Shown piece after piece: positions 8,613 to 17,723 of a stretch of 64,000 bases of DNA (positions are counted from its first letter, which is position 1; every line of letters starts with the position of its first letter). The position numbers and the translations under genes are program-made. This DNA comes from Rubripirellula lacrimiformis. Its GTDB lineage: Bacteria; Planctomycetota; Planctomycetia; Pirellulales; Pirellulaceae. The notes below the pieces were generated by a model that saw only the letters and a program-made list of their open reading frames with translations, had not been told where the DNA came from and ran no database searches. Location: NCBI RefSeq assembly GCF_007741535.1, contig NZ_CP036525.1:2666001-2730000 (forward strand). Direction: 5' to 3'.

Positions 8613-10643
8613 CGTTTCACCGCGTGCCCGTCGGGCCGCGCGTTTTGGGTGCGTGGACGCACGGGGCGTTGCCCACGCGGTGAAACGATTTAGCGCACGA
8701 GTCGCATGCGCGGTGCCTGATTGCTCCCGCTCGTTTAACCGCGTGCCCGTCGAGCCGCGCGTTTTGGGTGCGTGGACGCACGGGGCGTTGCCCACGCGGT
8801 GAAACGATTTTGGGCACGGATCGCATGCGCGGTACGTGACTGCCCCTATCGTTTAACCGCGTGCCCATCGGGCCGCGCGTTTGGGTACGTGGACGCACGG
8901 GGCGTTGCCCTCGCGGTTAAACGATCCAGCGCACGGATCGCATGCACGGTACGTGACCGCCCCTATCGTTTAACCGCGTGCCCATCGGGCCGCGCGTTTT
9001 GGGTGCGTGGACGCACGGGGCGTTGCCCACGCGGTGAAACGATTTTGGGCACGGATCGTATGCGCGGTACGTGACCGCCCCTGTTCGTTTAACCGCGTGC
9101 CCAGCGGGCCGCGCGTTTTGGGTGCGTGGACGCACGGGGCGTTGCCCACGCGGTGAAACGATTTTGCGCACGGATCGTGTGCGCGGTACGTGACCTCCCC
9201 TGCTCGTTTAACCGCGTGCCCATCGGGCCGCGCGTTTTGGGTGCGTGGACGCACGGGGCGTTGCCCACGCGGCCAAACGATCCAGCGCACGGATCGTGTG
9301 CGCGGTACGTGACCGCCCCTATCGTTTCACCGCGTGCCCATCGGGCCGCGCGTTTGGGTACTTGGACGCACGGGGCGTTGCCCACGCGGTTAAACGATCC
9401 AGCGCACGAGTCGCATGTTCGGTGCGTGACGGCCCCTGTCGTTTAACCGCGTGCCCAGCGGGCCGCGCGTTTTGGGCGCGTGGACGCACGGGGCGTTGCC
9501 CACGCGGTGAAACGATTTTGGGCACGGATCGCATGCGCGGTACGTGACTGCCCCTATCGTTTAACCGCGTGCCCATCGGGCCGCGCGTTTTGGGTGCGTG
9601 GACGCACGGGGCGTTGCCCACGCGGTTAAACGATGCAGCGCACGGATCGCATGCGCGGTGCGTGACGGCCCCTATCGTTTCACCGCGTGCCCGTCGGGCC
9701 GCGCGTTTTGGGTGCGTGGACGCACGGGGCGTTGCCCACGCGGTGAAACGATCCAGCGCACGAGTCGTATGCGCGGTACGTGACCGCCCCAGTCGTTTCA
9801 CCGCGTGCCCGTCGGGCCGCGCGTTTTGGGTGCGTGGACGCACGGGGCGTTGCCCACGCGGTTAAACGATCCAGCGCACGAGTCGCATGTTCGGTGCGTG
9901 ATTGCTCCCGCTCGTTTCACCGCGTGCCCGTCGAGCCGCGCGTTTTGGGTGCGTGGACGCACGGGGCGTTGCCCACGCGGTTAAACGATACAGCGCACGG
10001 ATCGCATGTTCGGTGCCTGATTGCTCCTGCTCGTTTAACCGCGTGCCCATCGGGCCGCGCGTTTTGGGTGCGTGGACGCACGGGGCGTTGCCCACGCGGT
10101 TAAACGATCCAGCGCACGGATCGTATGTTCGGTGCCTGATTGCTCCTGCTCGTTTCACCGCGTGCCCATCGGGCCGCGCGTTTTGGGTGCGTGGACGCAC
10201 GGGGCGTTGCCCACGTGGTTAAACGATTTTGGGCACGGATCGCATGTTCGGTGCGTGATTGCTCCCGCTCGTTTCACCGTGTGCCCGTCGGGCCGCGCGT
10301 TTGGGTGCGTGGACGCACGGGGCGTTGCCCACGCGGTTAAACGATACAGCGCACGGATCGCATGTTCGGTGCCAGATTGCTCCTGCTCGTTTAACCGCGT
10401 GCCCATCGGGCCGCGCGTATGGGTACGTGGACGCACGGGGCGTTGCCCACGCGGTGAAACGATCCAGCGCACGAGTCGCATGTTCGGTACGAGACCGCCC
10501 CAGTCGTTTCACCGCGTGCCCGTCGAGCCGCGCGTTTTGGGTGCGTGGACGCACGGGGCGTTGCCCACGCGGTGAAACGATCCAGCGCACGAGTCGCATG
10601 CGCGGTGCATGACGGCCCCAGTCGTTTCACCGCGTGCCCATCG
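8613..10643 (+). repeat. Tandem array of ~118-bp cloverleaf-forming units, left part (units 1-17 and start of 18)
   Basis: Seventeen complete units and the first 21 bases of an eighteenth are seen, counted by the shared core GGACGCACGGGGCGTTGCCC at about 8655, 8774, 8891, 9009, 9128, 9247, 9364, 9482, 9600, 9718, 9837, 9956, 10075, 10194, 10312, 10431 and 10550. The period is 117-119 bp. Each unit has a 75-base block: outer arms CGTTTAACCGCGTG and CACGCGGTTAAACG, enclosing three small inverted repeats (GCCC-ATC-GGGC, GTGCG-TGGA-CGCAC and GGGC-GTT-GCCC). A linker of about 43 bases contains a further weak GCGCAC/GTGCG pairing. Outer arms occur in TTAA and TTCA forms. Long reading frames here arise from repetition and are not counted as genes. 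Confidence 0.95.
10639..10643. repeat. Target-site duplication, left copy (CATCG)
   Basis: CATCG flanks the left end of the IS, and the same five bases follow its right end at 12218-12222. Removing the element and one copy restores the array sequence GTGCCCATCGGGCCGCG exactly, as found in the other units. A 3-4 bp duplication with slightly longer element ends cannot be excluded, because the terminal bases overlap this word. Confidence 0.75.
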
Positions 10644-10702
10644 AGGCTGTGAATAATTGAGTTTTGGCTTGTTGGATTTCTACATGGGGCTAAATTATTT
10701 GC

Positions 10703-12031
10703 ATGAAAATTCCAACCGATGCTCAGCAGCGTGGTTCCGCTCGCACCCACCGCCCCGAACGCAGCCAAGTTGAGATGCGGTTCTATTCGCTCGACCAGAT
10801 GGTGGCCCGCGAGCACCGCGTTCGTTTGGTATGGCAGTACTGCGAATCGCTCGACCTCGGACCGCTTTACGAGAAGATCAAATCGAAAGTAGATGGTCGT
10901 GGTCGTACCCCGATCGATCCGCGAATCCTCTTCGCCCTGTGGTTCTACGCAACGCTCGAAGGGATCAGTAGCGCCCGCCGTTTGAGCGATTTGACCACCC
11001 GCGACTTCCACTACCTGTGGATCTGCGGCGATGTCACGGTTAATCATCACACCCTGAGCGACTTTCGCAGCGGCAACGCCGAGTATCTCGAGAAGTTGCT
11101 TAGCGACTCGATCGCCGTGCTGCTGAGCGAAAAACTGATCACGTTGGATACCATCGGGCAGGATGGCATGCGGGTGCGTGCCTCGGCCGGCAGCAGTTCG
11201 TTTCGGTCCGAATCGACGCTCCAACAGATGCAAGAGGTTGCCGAAGACTATGTAAAGGAACTCGCCGAGCGATCCGACGAGGAAGCTGCCGCGGCAACTC
11301 GGGCCGAACAGGCCGCCCGTAAGCGTGCTGCCGACGAACGACTCGAGCGTATCAAGGCGGCTCAAGAGAACCTCAAAGAACTTGAGCGACGTCGTAAAGA
11401 GAAACGATCACGCAAAAGCAAGTCGACCCCACGAGCCTCCACAACGGACCCCGAAGCGGCGCGGATGAAGATGGGAGACGGCGGTTTTCGCCCCGCCTAT
11501 AACGTCCAATTCGCCAGCGACGGCGACTCTCGAATTGTCGTCGGCGTGAGCGTTGACAATCAGGGCAGCGATCAAGGTGAGATGCTTCCGATGTACGAGT
11601 CGATCTGCCGCACCTATGGGGTGACGCCGGCACACTACTTGGTCGACGGCGGGTTCACCAAAGCGAGCGATATCGAAGCGATGGACGCTGCGGGGACGGA
11701 GGTTTACGGTCCACTGAAGGACATCAAAAGACAAGTCGCTAACGGCAAGGATCCCCATGCGAGCAAGCCGGGCGATAGCGACGCGATGGCGAGGTATCGA
11801 AAGAGGATGGGGACACCCGAGGCGCAGGAGATGTTGAGACGACGTCCATCGATAGCTGAATTTCCCAACGCGGAATGTCGTAATCGCGGTCTTCATCAGT
11901 TCCGGGTTCGTGGCCAGAAGAAAGCAATGGCCCAAACGCTTTGGCACGTGCTGGTGAACAACTTCAATCGATTGAACAACCTAGGATTTTTACAAACACT
12001 GATGAGGCAATCCTGTACTGCGACGCCTTGA
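10703..12031 (+). CDS. IS1182-family transposase (DDE)
   Basis: The 442-residue protein starts at the ATG at 10703, 59 bases inside the left end. The N-terminal 100 residues (FYSLDQMVAREHRVRLVW ... DPRILFALWFYATLEGISSARRL) are the InsH/DUF772-type domain typical of IS1182 and IS5-like elements. Candidate catalytic acids are Asp in TIGQDGMRVRAS, Asp in LVDGGFTKASDIE and Glu in IAEFPNAECRNRGL. A charged, Ala/Glu/Arg-rich coiled-coil insertion at about residues 165-245 lies between the first two motifs, as often seen in this family. No frameshift is present, so the enzyme looks functional. Confidence 0.92.
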   Translation: MKIPTDAQQRGSARTHRPERSQVEMRFYSLDQMVAREHRVRLVWQYCESLDLGPLYEKIKSKVDGRGRTPIDPRILFALWFYATLEGISSARRLSDLTTRDFHYLWICGDVTVNHHTLSDFRSGNAEYLEKLLSDSIAVLLSEKLITLDTIGQDGMRVRASAGSSSFRSESTLQQMQEVAEDYVKELAERSDEEAAAATRAEQAARKRAADERLERIKAAQENLKELERRRKEKRSRKSKSTPRASTTDPEAARMKMGDGGFRPAYNVQFASDGDSRIVVGVSVDNQGSDQGEMLPMYESICRTYGVTPAHYLVDGGFTKASDIEAMDAAGTEVYGPLKDIKRQVANGKDPHASKPGDSDAMARYRKRMGTPEAQEMLRRRPSIAEFPNAECRNRGLHQFRVRGQKKAMAQTLWHVLVNNFNRLNNLGFLQTLMRQSCTATP

Positions 12032-12052
12032 GGTTGGCCTCCGGCCTCCAAT

Positions 12053-12075
12053 CGTTGGACGCATCGCGTCCAACG
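12053..12075 (+). terminator. Hairpin downstream of the transposase gene
   Basis: A perfect 10-bp stem (CGTTGGACGC / GCGTCCAACG) with a 3-base loop ATC lies 21 bases after the transposase stop and inside the IS. No T-tract follows directly, so it could end transcription only weakly. It may instead insulate the element or act in transposition. Confidence 0.45.
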
Positions 12076-12217
12076 AAGCTTCAAAGCGATCCACCAAGAC
12101 AAAAGAACCACCGAAGCTTCAACCTGAAACTTTGACGACGACCGGCAATCCAAAATTTTTGAAAAACCACTTCAAAAACACGGCGTCAAGCCACAACCGG
12201 CCAATTATTCACAGTCT

Positions 12218-12222
12218 CATCG
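12218..12222. repeat. Target-site duplication, right copy (CATCG)
   Basis: This is the second copy of the five bases found at 10639-10643, directly after the right terminal repeat of the IS. Confidence 0.75.
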
Positions 12223-12412
12223 GGCCGCGCGTTTTGGGTGCGTGGACGCACGGGGTGTTGCCCACGCGGTTAAACGATTTTGGGCACGAGTCGGATGCGC
12301 GGTGCATGACGGCCCCTATCGTTTAACCGCGTGCCCATCGGGCCGCGCGTTTTGGGTGTGTGGACGCACGGGGCGTTGCCCACGCGGTTAAACGATCCAG
12401 CGCACGAGTCGC
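12218..12412 (+). repeat. Tandem array, right part (rest of unit 18 and unit 19)
   Basis: The sequence resumes with CATCGGGCCGCGCG, exactly where unit 18 was broken, then completes that unit and one more (19). The core word occurs near 12243 (one variant base, GGGGTG) and 12362. The array ends in the unit-19 linker, after which the sequence becomes unique. With both parts joined, the original array was about 2.24 kb, or 19 units. Confidence 0.93.
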
Positions 12413-12505
12413 AGTGAGTGCCTTGCGGTGCGAGCCGTCAGGTTTGCTTGCACCATTGGTTCTGCGCCAGACCCGGCATGCATTGCCAATGCCGGCGAGT
12501 GGAAA

Positions 12506-13498
12506 TCAGTTCTTGGCCCACGGTGTCGCTGGAAGATTGTTGACACGATCACGCAATCGATCCAGATCGACCGATTCATCCGCGGCGGGATACGGGCTGT
12601 CCCAAAGCCACCAAACTTCCGTGAACGATGCTGACTGGCCCGGTGAGATGGTTTCGGCGGGACCGATGGGTTCGACTTCGACGGTTTCGCCGCTGGCCGG
12701 CGCCCAGGTCGACAACGTGATGCCGGCGACTTCGTTGTAAAGCCTGTCCGGGAAAGTCGGGTACTGTTTGACAAACATCAATCCGGCGGGCTGTTGATGA
12801 GCGACCCAGCCGGCGAAACTGTCCATGCCTAGCTTGGGTGTCTTGGGTGGACCGATGACCTCTAGGAATCCATCTCGAATGCGGATGTTGTCATCGACAG
12901 GCTTGGTCAAAATGCCGCCGCCCTCGTAACGCACGTAACGCTTTGGGAATCTCGCGTGACCTGCCAGCGGCAGCAAGGCGATCCCGGCGCCATTGGCTAG
13001 CGTGCGGCTCCAGTGACAGTACTGAACCGTGCGGTCGGAAATGTTTTCGATCCTTTGAGTGCAAACCAACCGAGATGTTTGGTGGTCGAGCGAAAACTGA
13101 CGTACCAATCGAACCCCAGTCGTCGGACAGTCCGGACTAGTCAGTTCGATCTCGTGATCGGTAGACGACGTCACCGTCCATTGACCACGGAAAAGCGGAT
13201 CCCGTTTGGGGACGATCTGTTCGGGGCCAATGTCAAACCGGCCAGCCGATGGATTGTGTTTCCAACCATCATCTGGCTGCCCCAATTCATACGGGGACAC
13301 GAACAACGCATTCTTGCCGTCCAGCGAATACTCCAGCACGCGGCCGCCAACCTGCGGGCACAATACAACACGTGTTCGATCGTTTCGAAGCACGGGGCAG
13401 TCTTGATAGCGGCCAAAGTCGACCACTTGAGTGGACGGTGCTGCGATTTCAAATGCCACCGCGGCCATCCACAAAGTCCAAGCAGCAATAGGTGACAT
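12506..13498 (-). CDS. DUF4380-like secreted protein
   Basis: The protein has about 330 residues. A hydrophobic N-terminus (AAWTLWMAAVAFEIAAPS) suggests a signal peptide. The rest resembles the DUF4380 family of mutarotase-like beta-sandwich proteins: VVLCPQVGGRVLEYSLDGKNALF near the start, then WPHNP/GRFDIGPEQ-type and QYCHWSRTLANGAG segments, and a C-terminal FTEVWWLWD. The fold suggests recognition of a sugar or its anomer; no catalytic function can be stated. The ATG at 13498 is chosen because it precedes the signal peptide; a TTG lies ten codons upstream. The neighbour upstream is a beta-barrel protein on the same strand. Confidence 0.65.
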   Translation of the reverse strand: MSPIAAWTLWMAAVAFEIAAPSTQVVDFGRYQDCPVLRNDRTRVVLCPQVGGRVLEYSLDGKNALFVSPYELGQPDDGWKHNPSAGRFDIGPEQIVPKRDPLFRGQWTVTSSTDHEIELTSPDCPTTGVRLVRQFSLDHQTSRLVCTQRIENISDRTVQYCHWSRTLANGAGIALLPLAGHARFPKRYVRYEGGGILTKPVDDNIRIRDGFLEVIGPPKTPKLGMDSFAGWVAHQQPAGLMFVKQYPTFPDRLYNEVAGITLSTWAPASGETVEVEPIGPAETISPGQSASFTEVWWLWDSPYPAADESVDLDRLRDRVNNLPATPWAKN

Positions 13499-13607
13499 CG
13501 ACAGGTCCAGCGTGCGAATGAGGGGCAAGATTGTTTGCCGGCGACGGACGGTTCACTCCGCTGCCACGAACAAAAGGTTCGCCCCGTATTCTACTGCAAC
13601 GGGCCTG

Positions 13608-15125
13608 CTAGTAGCCGATCCCGAGCCGGAAATTGATCCCGTCATCGATGTCGATATCGTTCGCGCTGTGTCGATATTCGATGTCGCGATTGAACACATA
13701 ACCGACCTCGAAGAACCCGATGCGACGACCGGCGCGGATCGCGTCGCTTTGGCCCCATTCGATACCGCCGATCAATCGAATGTCATTGATGTCGACACTG
13801 TCCTCCGCACCGCTGGCACGCGTGACGGTCCAAGAACCGCCGCCGTAGTCGCCGCTGATGTACCACCAAACGTCTTGGGTGCCGATCGTGCGGCAGTAAC
13901 GCGCGAACTTTGGCTGTGGAAAGAAGATGTCGAAACGTGTCATCGGGTTGGGTTGCCACAGCAGTCCACCGGCCGGGACCAGTTTCGTGTTGTTACGGTC
14001 CAGGTAGTAGACGCCACCTTTCAGTGTCGATTGTGGGGTCATCCGGAAACTGACCAATGCTTTTCCGAGGACTCGAATGCTTTCGTCATTGAAAGTGTCA
14101 AAGTCGGTGAAGGCACCGACGCGTACGCCCAATTCGGTGCTGAACATCTGGTTGGGGTCCGAGTTCCAGCCCAAGTCCAGGAAGGCACTGTAGGCGCTGC
14201 CGGGCAGGTCCGCCCCGTTGGGATAGTTTTTGGGGCCATCCCAAAGGTGCATCGAAAACGACGGCACCACGTAAAAGGGTTGATTGGTGTACAGGAAATT
14301 TGGGAACGCAAAGACGATCGAAAGATCCATGTCGTTCATGTTCAACGAGTCGTCATCGTCACCGGATCCGACGTACCCGTAACGGAACCGTGGTCCACGC
14401 AGCAGACGATAGGCACTGTAATTGTCGACGCCGGTACCCGGAAAAACGCCACCCTGGAACAGACCTTCGGGGAACAGCGTCGAAGGTGACGACGACGGGT
14501 AGATCGAACTTGGGTAACCGGGGGCGGCGTAGCCACCCTGATTTCCATAGACATTGGTGTTGTCATAGGGCAGACCCGGGACGCCGTAGGCGGGTGCGCC
14601 GTTGAAGGTGGGTGCACCGACGACGGGGGCACCGTAGGGCGATGATCCGTAGGGGGCCGTGGTTCCAAAGGGGACGCTGGTGCCGGGGGCCTGCACCGGG
14701 GCACCGAATCCGGAGGGGACCGGCGCGGATGCGGGTTGCGAAAACAAGCCACCGAAGATGCCCGAGCCGGTACCGGTGGAAAATGGTGATCCCGCATAGT
14801 TGGGCGGCGCTGTCACGCCGGCCGGACCTGTGGTGCCGATCGGTGCGCCGATACCCGAGGTGCCACCGTAGGGAGCGTTGGAATACGGATCAAAACTTCC
14901 ATAACCGCCCTGGGTGGGCGGGGCGGATGGTGGGCTGATCGGTACTAAGTTCGTCTGTGGGTTTTGGGGGGCACTGCCGGTGCTGGGATATTGACCGTGG
15001 GCAGGCTGGACCAGCAAAACCAATATCGCTGCCAAGCAGAGGGCCGGACTCGACTTGCCAAAATGCTTGCGGTTGGAAATAACAACAGCCGGCCAAGACA
15101 AGGCCGTCCAAACTTTGCTCGGCAT
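13608..15125 (-). CDS. Outer-membrane beta-barrel-like protein with Pro/Gly/Tyr-rich N-terminal region
   Basis: The product has about 505 residues. A signal peptide (HFGKSSPALCLAAILVLLVQPAHGQ) is followed by roughly 200 residues dominated by Gly, Pro, Ser, Tyr and Ala with YG and GAP steps. The C-terminal 270 residues show alternating polar and hydrophobic strands (DLSIVFAFPNFLY, FYVVPSFSMHLW, TLKGGVYYLD, IGFFEVGYVFNRDIEY) and end in INFRLGIGY, as expected for a barrel. It resembles DUF6268-type planctomycete barrels, but that is recollection. The ATG at 15125 is used; earlier in-frame starts give a longer N-terminus. No function beyond outer-membrane residence can be claimed. Confidence 0.7.
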   Translation of the reverse strand: MPSKVWTALSWPAVVISNRKHFGKSSPALCLAAILVLLVQPAHGQYPSTGSAPQNPQTNLVPISPPSAPPTQGGYGSFDPYSNAPYGGTSGIGAPIGTTGPAGVTAPPNYAGSPFSTGTGSGIFGGLFSQPASAPVPSGFGAPVQAPGTSVPFGTTAPYGSSPYGAPVVGAPTFNGAPAYGVPGLPYDNTNVYGNQGGYAAPGYPSSIYPSSSPSTLFPEGLFQGGVFPGTGVDNYSAYRLLRGPRFRYGYVGSGDDDDSLNMNDMDLSIVFAFPNFLYTNQPFYVVPSFSMHLWDGPKNYPNGADLPGSAYSAFLDLGWNSDPNQMFSTELGVRVGAFTDFDTFNDESIRVLGKALVSFRMTPQSTLKGGVYYLDRNNTKLVPAGGLLWQPNPMTRFDIFFPQPKFARYCRTIGTQDVWWYISGDYGGGSWTVTRASGAEDSVDINDIRLIGGIEWGQSDAIRAGRRIGFFEVGYVFNRDIEYRHSANDIDIDDGINFRLGIGY

Positions 15126-15389
15126 CCTAGCGATGCTAGGTCCAGGCATGGATGATCCCCGGTGATCCCCGGAATGAAATCCAGTTCGGCGTTCGCTAGG
15201 GCTTCGACGATCAGTCGTTTTCATCGCAGGGCTGAACGGGACAAGTGGTTCGGGATCCGCAGTGCGGAGGGGAACACGTGCCTGTCCGCATCCTCGAATT
15301 ACCTAGACCCGTCGTTGCCGGTCAAGGCGAATTGCTCGGCAAAGGGCATCCAAATCTTGAGCCGATTTCTAAAAAAGGCCTCCTTTGCC

Positions 15390-15968
15390 CTACCAGGCCA
15401 AGAATCGCGTCAACATTTCGATTCCGGGTTCGGTCAGGAAACTTTCCGGATGAAACTGCCACCCTTCCATTTTGAATTCGCGGTGCCGCACACCCATGAT
15501 CTGTCGGATGCCACCGGTGTCGGTCCAAGCGGTGACGACCAATTCAGGTGGCAGACTGGACGGTTCGATCACCAGCGAATGATAGCGTGTGGCAATGAAC
15601 GGATTGGCCAAGTTGGCAAACAGCCCACTGTCGCTGTGGTAGATTGCATCGGTCTTGCCGTGCATCAATTGCGGGGCGCGGACGATATTGCCACCGAAGG
15701 CTTGCCCGATCGATTGGTGCCCCAAGCAGACACCCAGCAACGGAACTCGCCCGGCGAAATGCTTGACGCATTCGACACTGATGCCAGCTTCGTTGGGGGT
15801 GCATGGTCCCGGAGATACGAGCACACGCGACGGCGAAAGTTCGTCCAATTGTTGGACCGTCAATTCGTCATTGCGGAACACTCGAATGTCGATCGTCGGA
15901 TCGATCTCGCCGAGCCGCTGGACCAAATTGTAAGTGAACGAATCGTAGTTATCGATGACGACGACCAT
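15390..15968 (-). CDS. Anthranilate / aminodeoxychorismate synthase glutamine amidotransferase subunit
   Basis: The 192-residue class I glutamine amidotransferase opens with VVVIDNYDSFTYNLVQ, typical of TrpG/PabA. The catalytic Cys81 lies in GVCLGHQ, and the His and Glu are in the C-terminal HPES. It supplies ammonia from glutamine to a chorismate-using partner (TrpE or PabB), which is not in this window. Whether it serves tryptophan, folate or another pABA-derived pterin cannot be decided, and many bacteria share one subunit. The gene is divergent from the DUF2617/HisA-like pair. Confidence 0.9.
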   Translation of the reverse strand: MVVVIDNYDSFTYNLVQRLGEIDPTIDIRVFRNDELTVQQLDELSPSRVLVSPGPCTPNEAGISVECVKHFAGRVPLLGVCLGHQSIGQAFGGNIVRAPQLMHGKTDAIYHSDSGLFANLANPFIATRYHSLVIEPSSLPPELVVTAWTDTGGIRQIMGVRHREFKMEGWQFHPESFLTEPGIEMLTRFLAW

Positions 15969-16289
15969 CAGGTTGTTCCCGCCGAAGAAGTCAATGGAGA
16001 TTCAAGTCGAAACAGGCAAAAAAGATATTCTTTCGCTACTAGCTTAAACGCTCTTTAGCCAGTTCCGATACGGTGCCTATAATGGCGATGTCGCTTTGTG
16101 CGATCGATGACGAGTCGACGGGTGGATACCAGACGGCGTCGAACCGGAACGACAATGAGCCCCCAGTTGCGACGGCTCGCCCTTGGCAAGTGGACGCTCT
16201 GCGTTTGGCTTGCTTTGGATCTAGAGCTTGCGGTAACTCAATAGTTCTCACATTGAATCATCTCTTTGTTCGTGTAACGGAAATCTGCT
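15969..16289. promoter_or_regulatory. Divergent intergenic region with one candidate sigma-70 -10 box
   Basis: This 321-bp spacer separates trpG/pabA (-) and the DUF2617 gene (+). A perfect TATAAT lies at 16078-16083 with a weak -35 candidate TTTAGC (16054-16059) 18 bases upstream, pointing toward the DUF2617 gene about 205 bases away. Nothing else was recognised. Confidence 0.3.
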
Positions 16290-16844
16290 GTGCTTTCGGT
16301 TCGTCCTAAAGTTGCCGAATTGGCATTTCACGTCTTCAGCCGTTCGCTTCACCCCGAACTGTACGCGATTCACAAGAGTCGTCGCGTTGAACGTGATCAC
16401 TACCATGCCCAGATCGATATCACCAATTGCGGTCACGTCGTGACCTGGAATGCGGACGGCATCACGCTGTGCGAAGTCGCAACCAGTGCCCAGCAACCAC
16501 TGCCCAAGCGGCGATGTTTGTTGTCCAAGCCGCTGAAAGGCAGCCGAACCGAACGCGCCAATTGTCGCCAAGGGTTCAGTTATCGCACCCATTTTCAACT
16601 TGAACCTGTCGAACCAGACATGTTCTGGATGGTCCAACAACAGTTGGGCAACGGTCCGACCGAAGGTTTGTTGCACAACTTCGACGCCAGCGGCCGGATG
16701 GCCCTCGGGGCACTCAGCTACGTCAGCGTTGAAACACGTCGCAGTTCGATGTTAATCCAGGCGATCCATACTTTCCCCGACGATTTTGCAATTGTGAAGG
16801 TGGAAACATTGTTCTCCATCGGTTCGGACAAAGAATCGGTTTGA
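16290..16844 (+). CDS. DUF2617 family protein
   Basis: The 184-residue product begins LSVRPKVAELAFHVFSRSLHPELY, matching the recalled start of DUF2617 proteins found in planctomycetes and actinobacteria. The middle contains GHVVTWNADGITLCEV and a central FSYRTHFQLEPVEPDMFW. No signal peptide or membrane segment is visible. The start is a GTG at 16290. It slightly overlaps, or directly precedes, the HisA-like gene (16943 if the ATG is used), so the two may be co-expressed. The function is unknown. Confidence 0.7.
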   Translation: MLSVRPKVAELAFHVFSRSLHPELYAIHKSRRVERDHYHAQIDITNCGHVVTWNADGITLCEVATSAQQPLPKRRCLLSKPLKGSRTERANCRQGFSYRTHFQLEPVEPDMFWMVQQQLGNGPTEGLLHNFDASGRMALGALSYVSVETRRSSMLIQAIHTFPDDFAIVKVETLFSIGSDKESV

Positions 16845-16942
16845 TCAACCAGCTTGCAGCAGCACGAAAGCTTTCTAGCTGCAATCCCCCCATCGACCGA
16901 ACCCGGTCGATCAAGCCCGATCAAGATCTCTGCCAATCCAGC

Positions 16943-17656
16943 ATGGCGGTCGCCGATTCGATCATCGGCGTGATTGATCTGAAGAACGGGCAATCGGTTC
17001 ACGCGGTCGCTGGTCTCCGAGATCAGTATCGACCCGCAAACGGCGGTGATGGTTCGCCCACCCATCTGGCATCGCATTACCGAAGCATCGGTGTCGATCG
17101 ACTCTACATTGCGGATCTGGATTCGATCCAGTTTGGCCGCGTTTCAGTGGACGTGATCGCCGAACTGCTGGACATCTACGCCGGCTGTGAAGTGCTGGTG
17201 GATCTGGGGTGGCGGAACCCATCCAGAATCGAAATCGTTTCCGCCATGAATGTTTTGGTTGCCCGATCCGAACATGTGTCGTTCATTGCCGCCACAGAGT
17301 CCGCGGAATCGTTGGTTTCGGTCCCGCAGATGGCTGACATCGTTCCAGCAGACCGCTGTTTTCTAGGTTTGGATTTTCGAAACGGCCAACTCAATGTTCC
17401 ATCCGGCAGCCAGGCCGATTGGATCGATGCGGCGGCGGACGCCCGTTTTGCCGGCGTCGTGGTGTTGGATGTGGCCGAAGTTGGAATGCGGCGTGGCCCG
17501 GTCACTGCGACGCGGTGCCGAGAAATCGCCGATGATTTTCCCCAGTTCCGCGTCTATACCGGCGGGGGGATCCGATCGTTGGATGACGCAAAACGGCTTG
17601 TCGATGCGGGATGCCGTGGATGTTTGGTGGGGACCGCCCTGCTGCCCCAACACTAA
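16943..17656 (+). CDS. HisA-like TIM-barrel protein (proFAR isomerase-related, COG1411 type)
   Basis: The product has about 237 residues with the HisA/HisF layout: IIGVIDLKNGQSVHAVAG at the N-terminus (Asp in strand 1), LYIADLDSIQFG, VLVDLGWRN, FLGLDFRNG, GVVVLDVAEVGMRRGP and the phosphate-binding end VYTGGGIRSLDDAKRL ... GCLVGTALL. It differs from true HisA in the VDGA and active-site segments. It looks closer to the HisA-related group that recurs with archaeal-type tetrahydromethanopterin/methanofuran C1 genes in methylotrophs and planctomycetes. That link is from memory. The ATG at 16943 is chosen over a TTG at 16841. No other histidine genes are nearby. Confidence 0.75.
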   Translation: MAVADSIIGVIDLKNGQSVHAVAGLRDQYRPANGGDGSPTHLASHYRSIGVDRLYIADLDSIQFGRVSVDVIAELLDIYAGCEVLVDLGWRNPSRIEIVSAMNVLVARSEHVSFIAATESAESLVSVPQMADIVPADRCFLGLDFRNGQLNVPSGSQADWIDAAADARFAGVVVLDVAEVGMRRGPVTATRCREIADDFPQFRVYTGGGIRSLDDAKRLVDAGCRGCLVGTALLPQH

Positions 17657-17723
17657 ATCGGGTGGTGTTTCGACGGCGGGTATCGAACGGTTTGGGGTCC
17701 AGTGGACAGGCATTGATACCGAA

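Larger units (their letters stand above)
10644..12217 (+). mobile_element. IS1182-family-like insertion sequence, complete
   Basis: The element is 1574 bp and is bounded by imperfect 16-bp inverted repeats: AGGCTGTGAATAATTG at 10644-10659 and the complement of AGACTGTGAATAATTG at 12202-12217, with one mismatch. It carries one intact transposase gene (10703-12031). About 185 bases of non-coding tail follow and include a perfect 10-bp stem. It sits inside unit 18 of the tandem array. The intact gene, near-perfect ends and clean duplication indicate a fairly recent insertion, later than array expansion. Confidence 0.9.

Noticed and set aside
8569-10612. Many overlapping long frames in the tandem array (repeating MDARGVAHAVKR-type peptides)
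   Set aside because: They exist on both strands and in several frames, unit length (117-119) is not a multiple of three, and no start or ribosome-binding context is conserved. The constraint visible is on inverted repeats, not codons.
8613-10643. CRISPR array
   Set aside because: Units are nearly identical over their whole length, including the linkers, so there are no unique spacers. Repeat length (about 75-118) is far above CRISPR repeats, and no cas genes are present.
10391-11365. Long minus-strand frame opposite the transposase gene
   Set aside because: It is the antisense of the transposase coding region and runs into the array; no family motif is seen.
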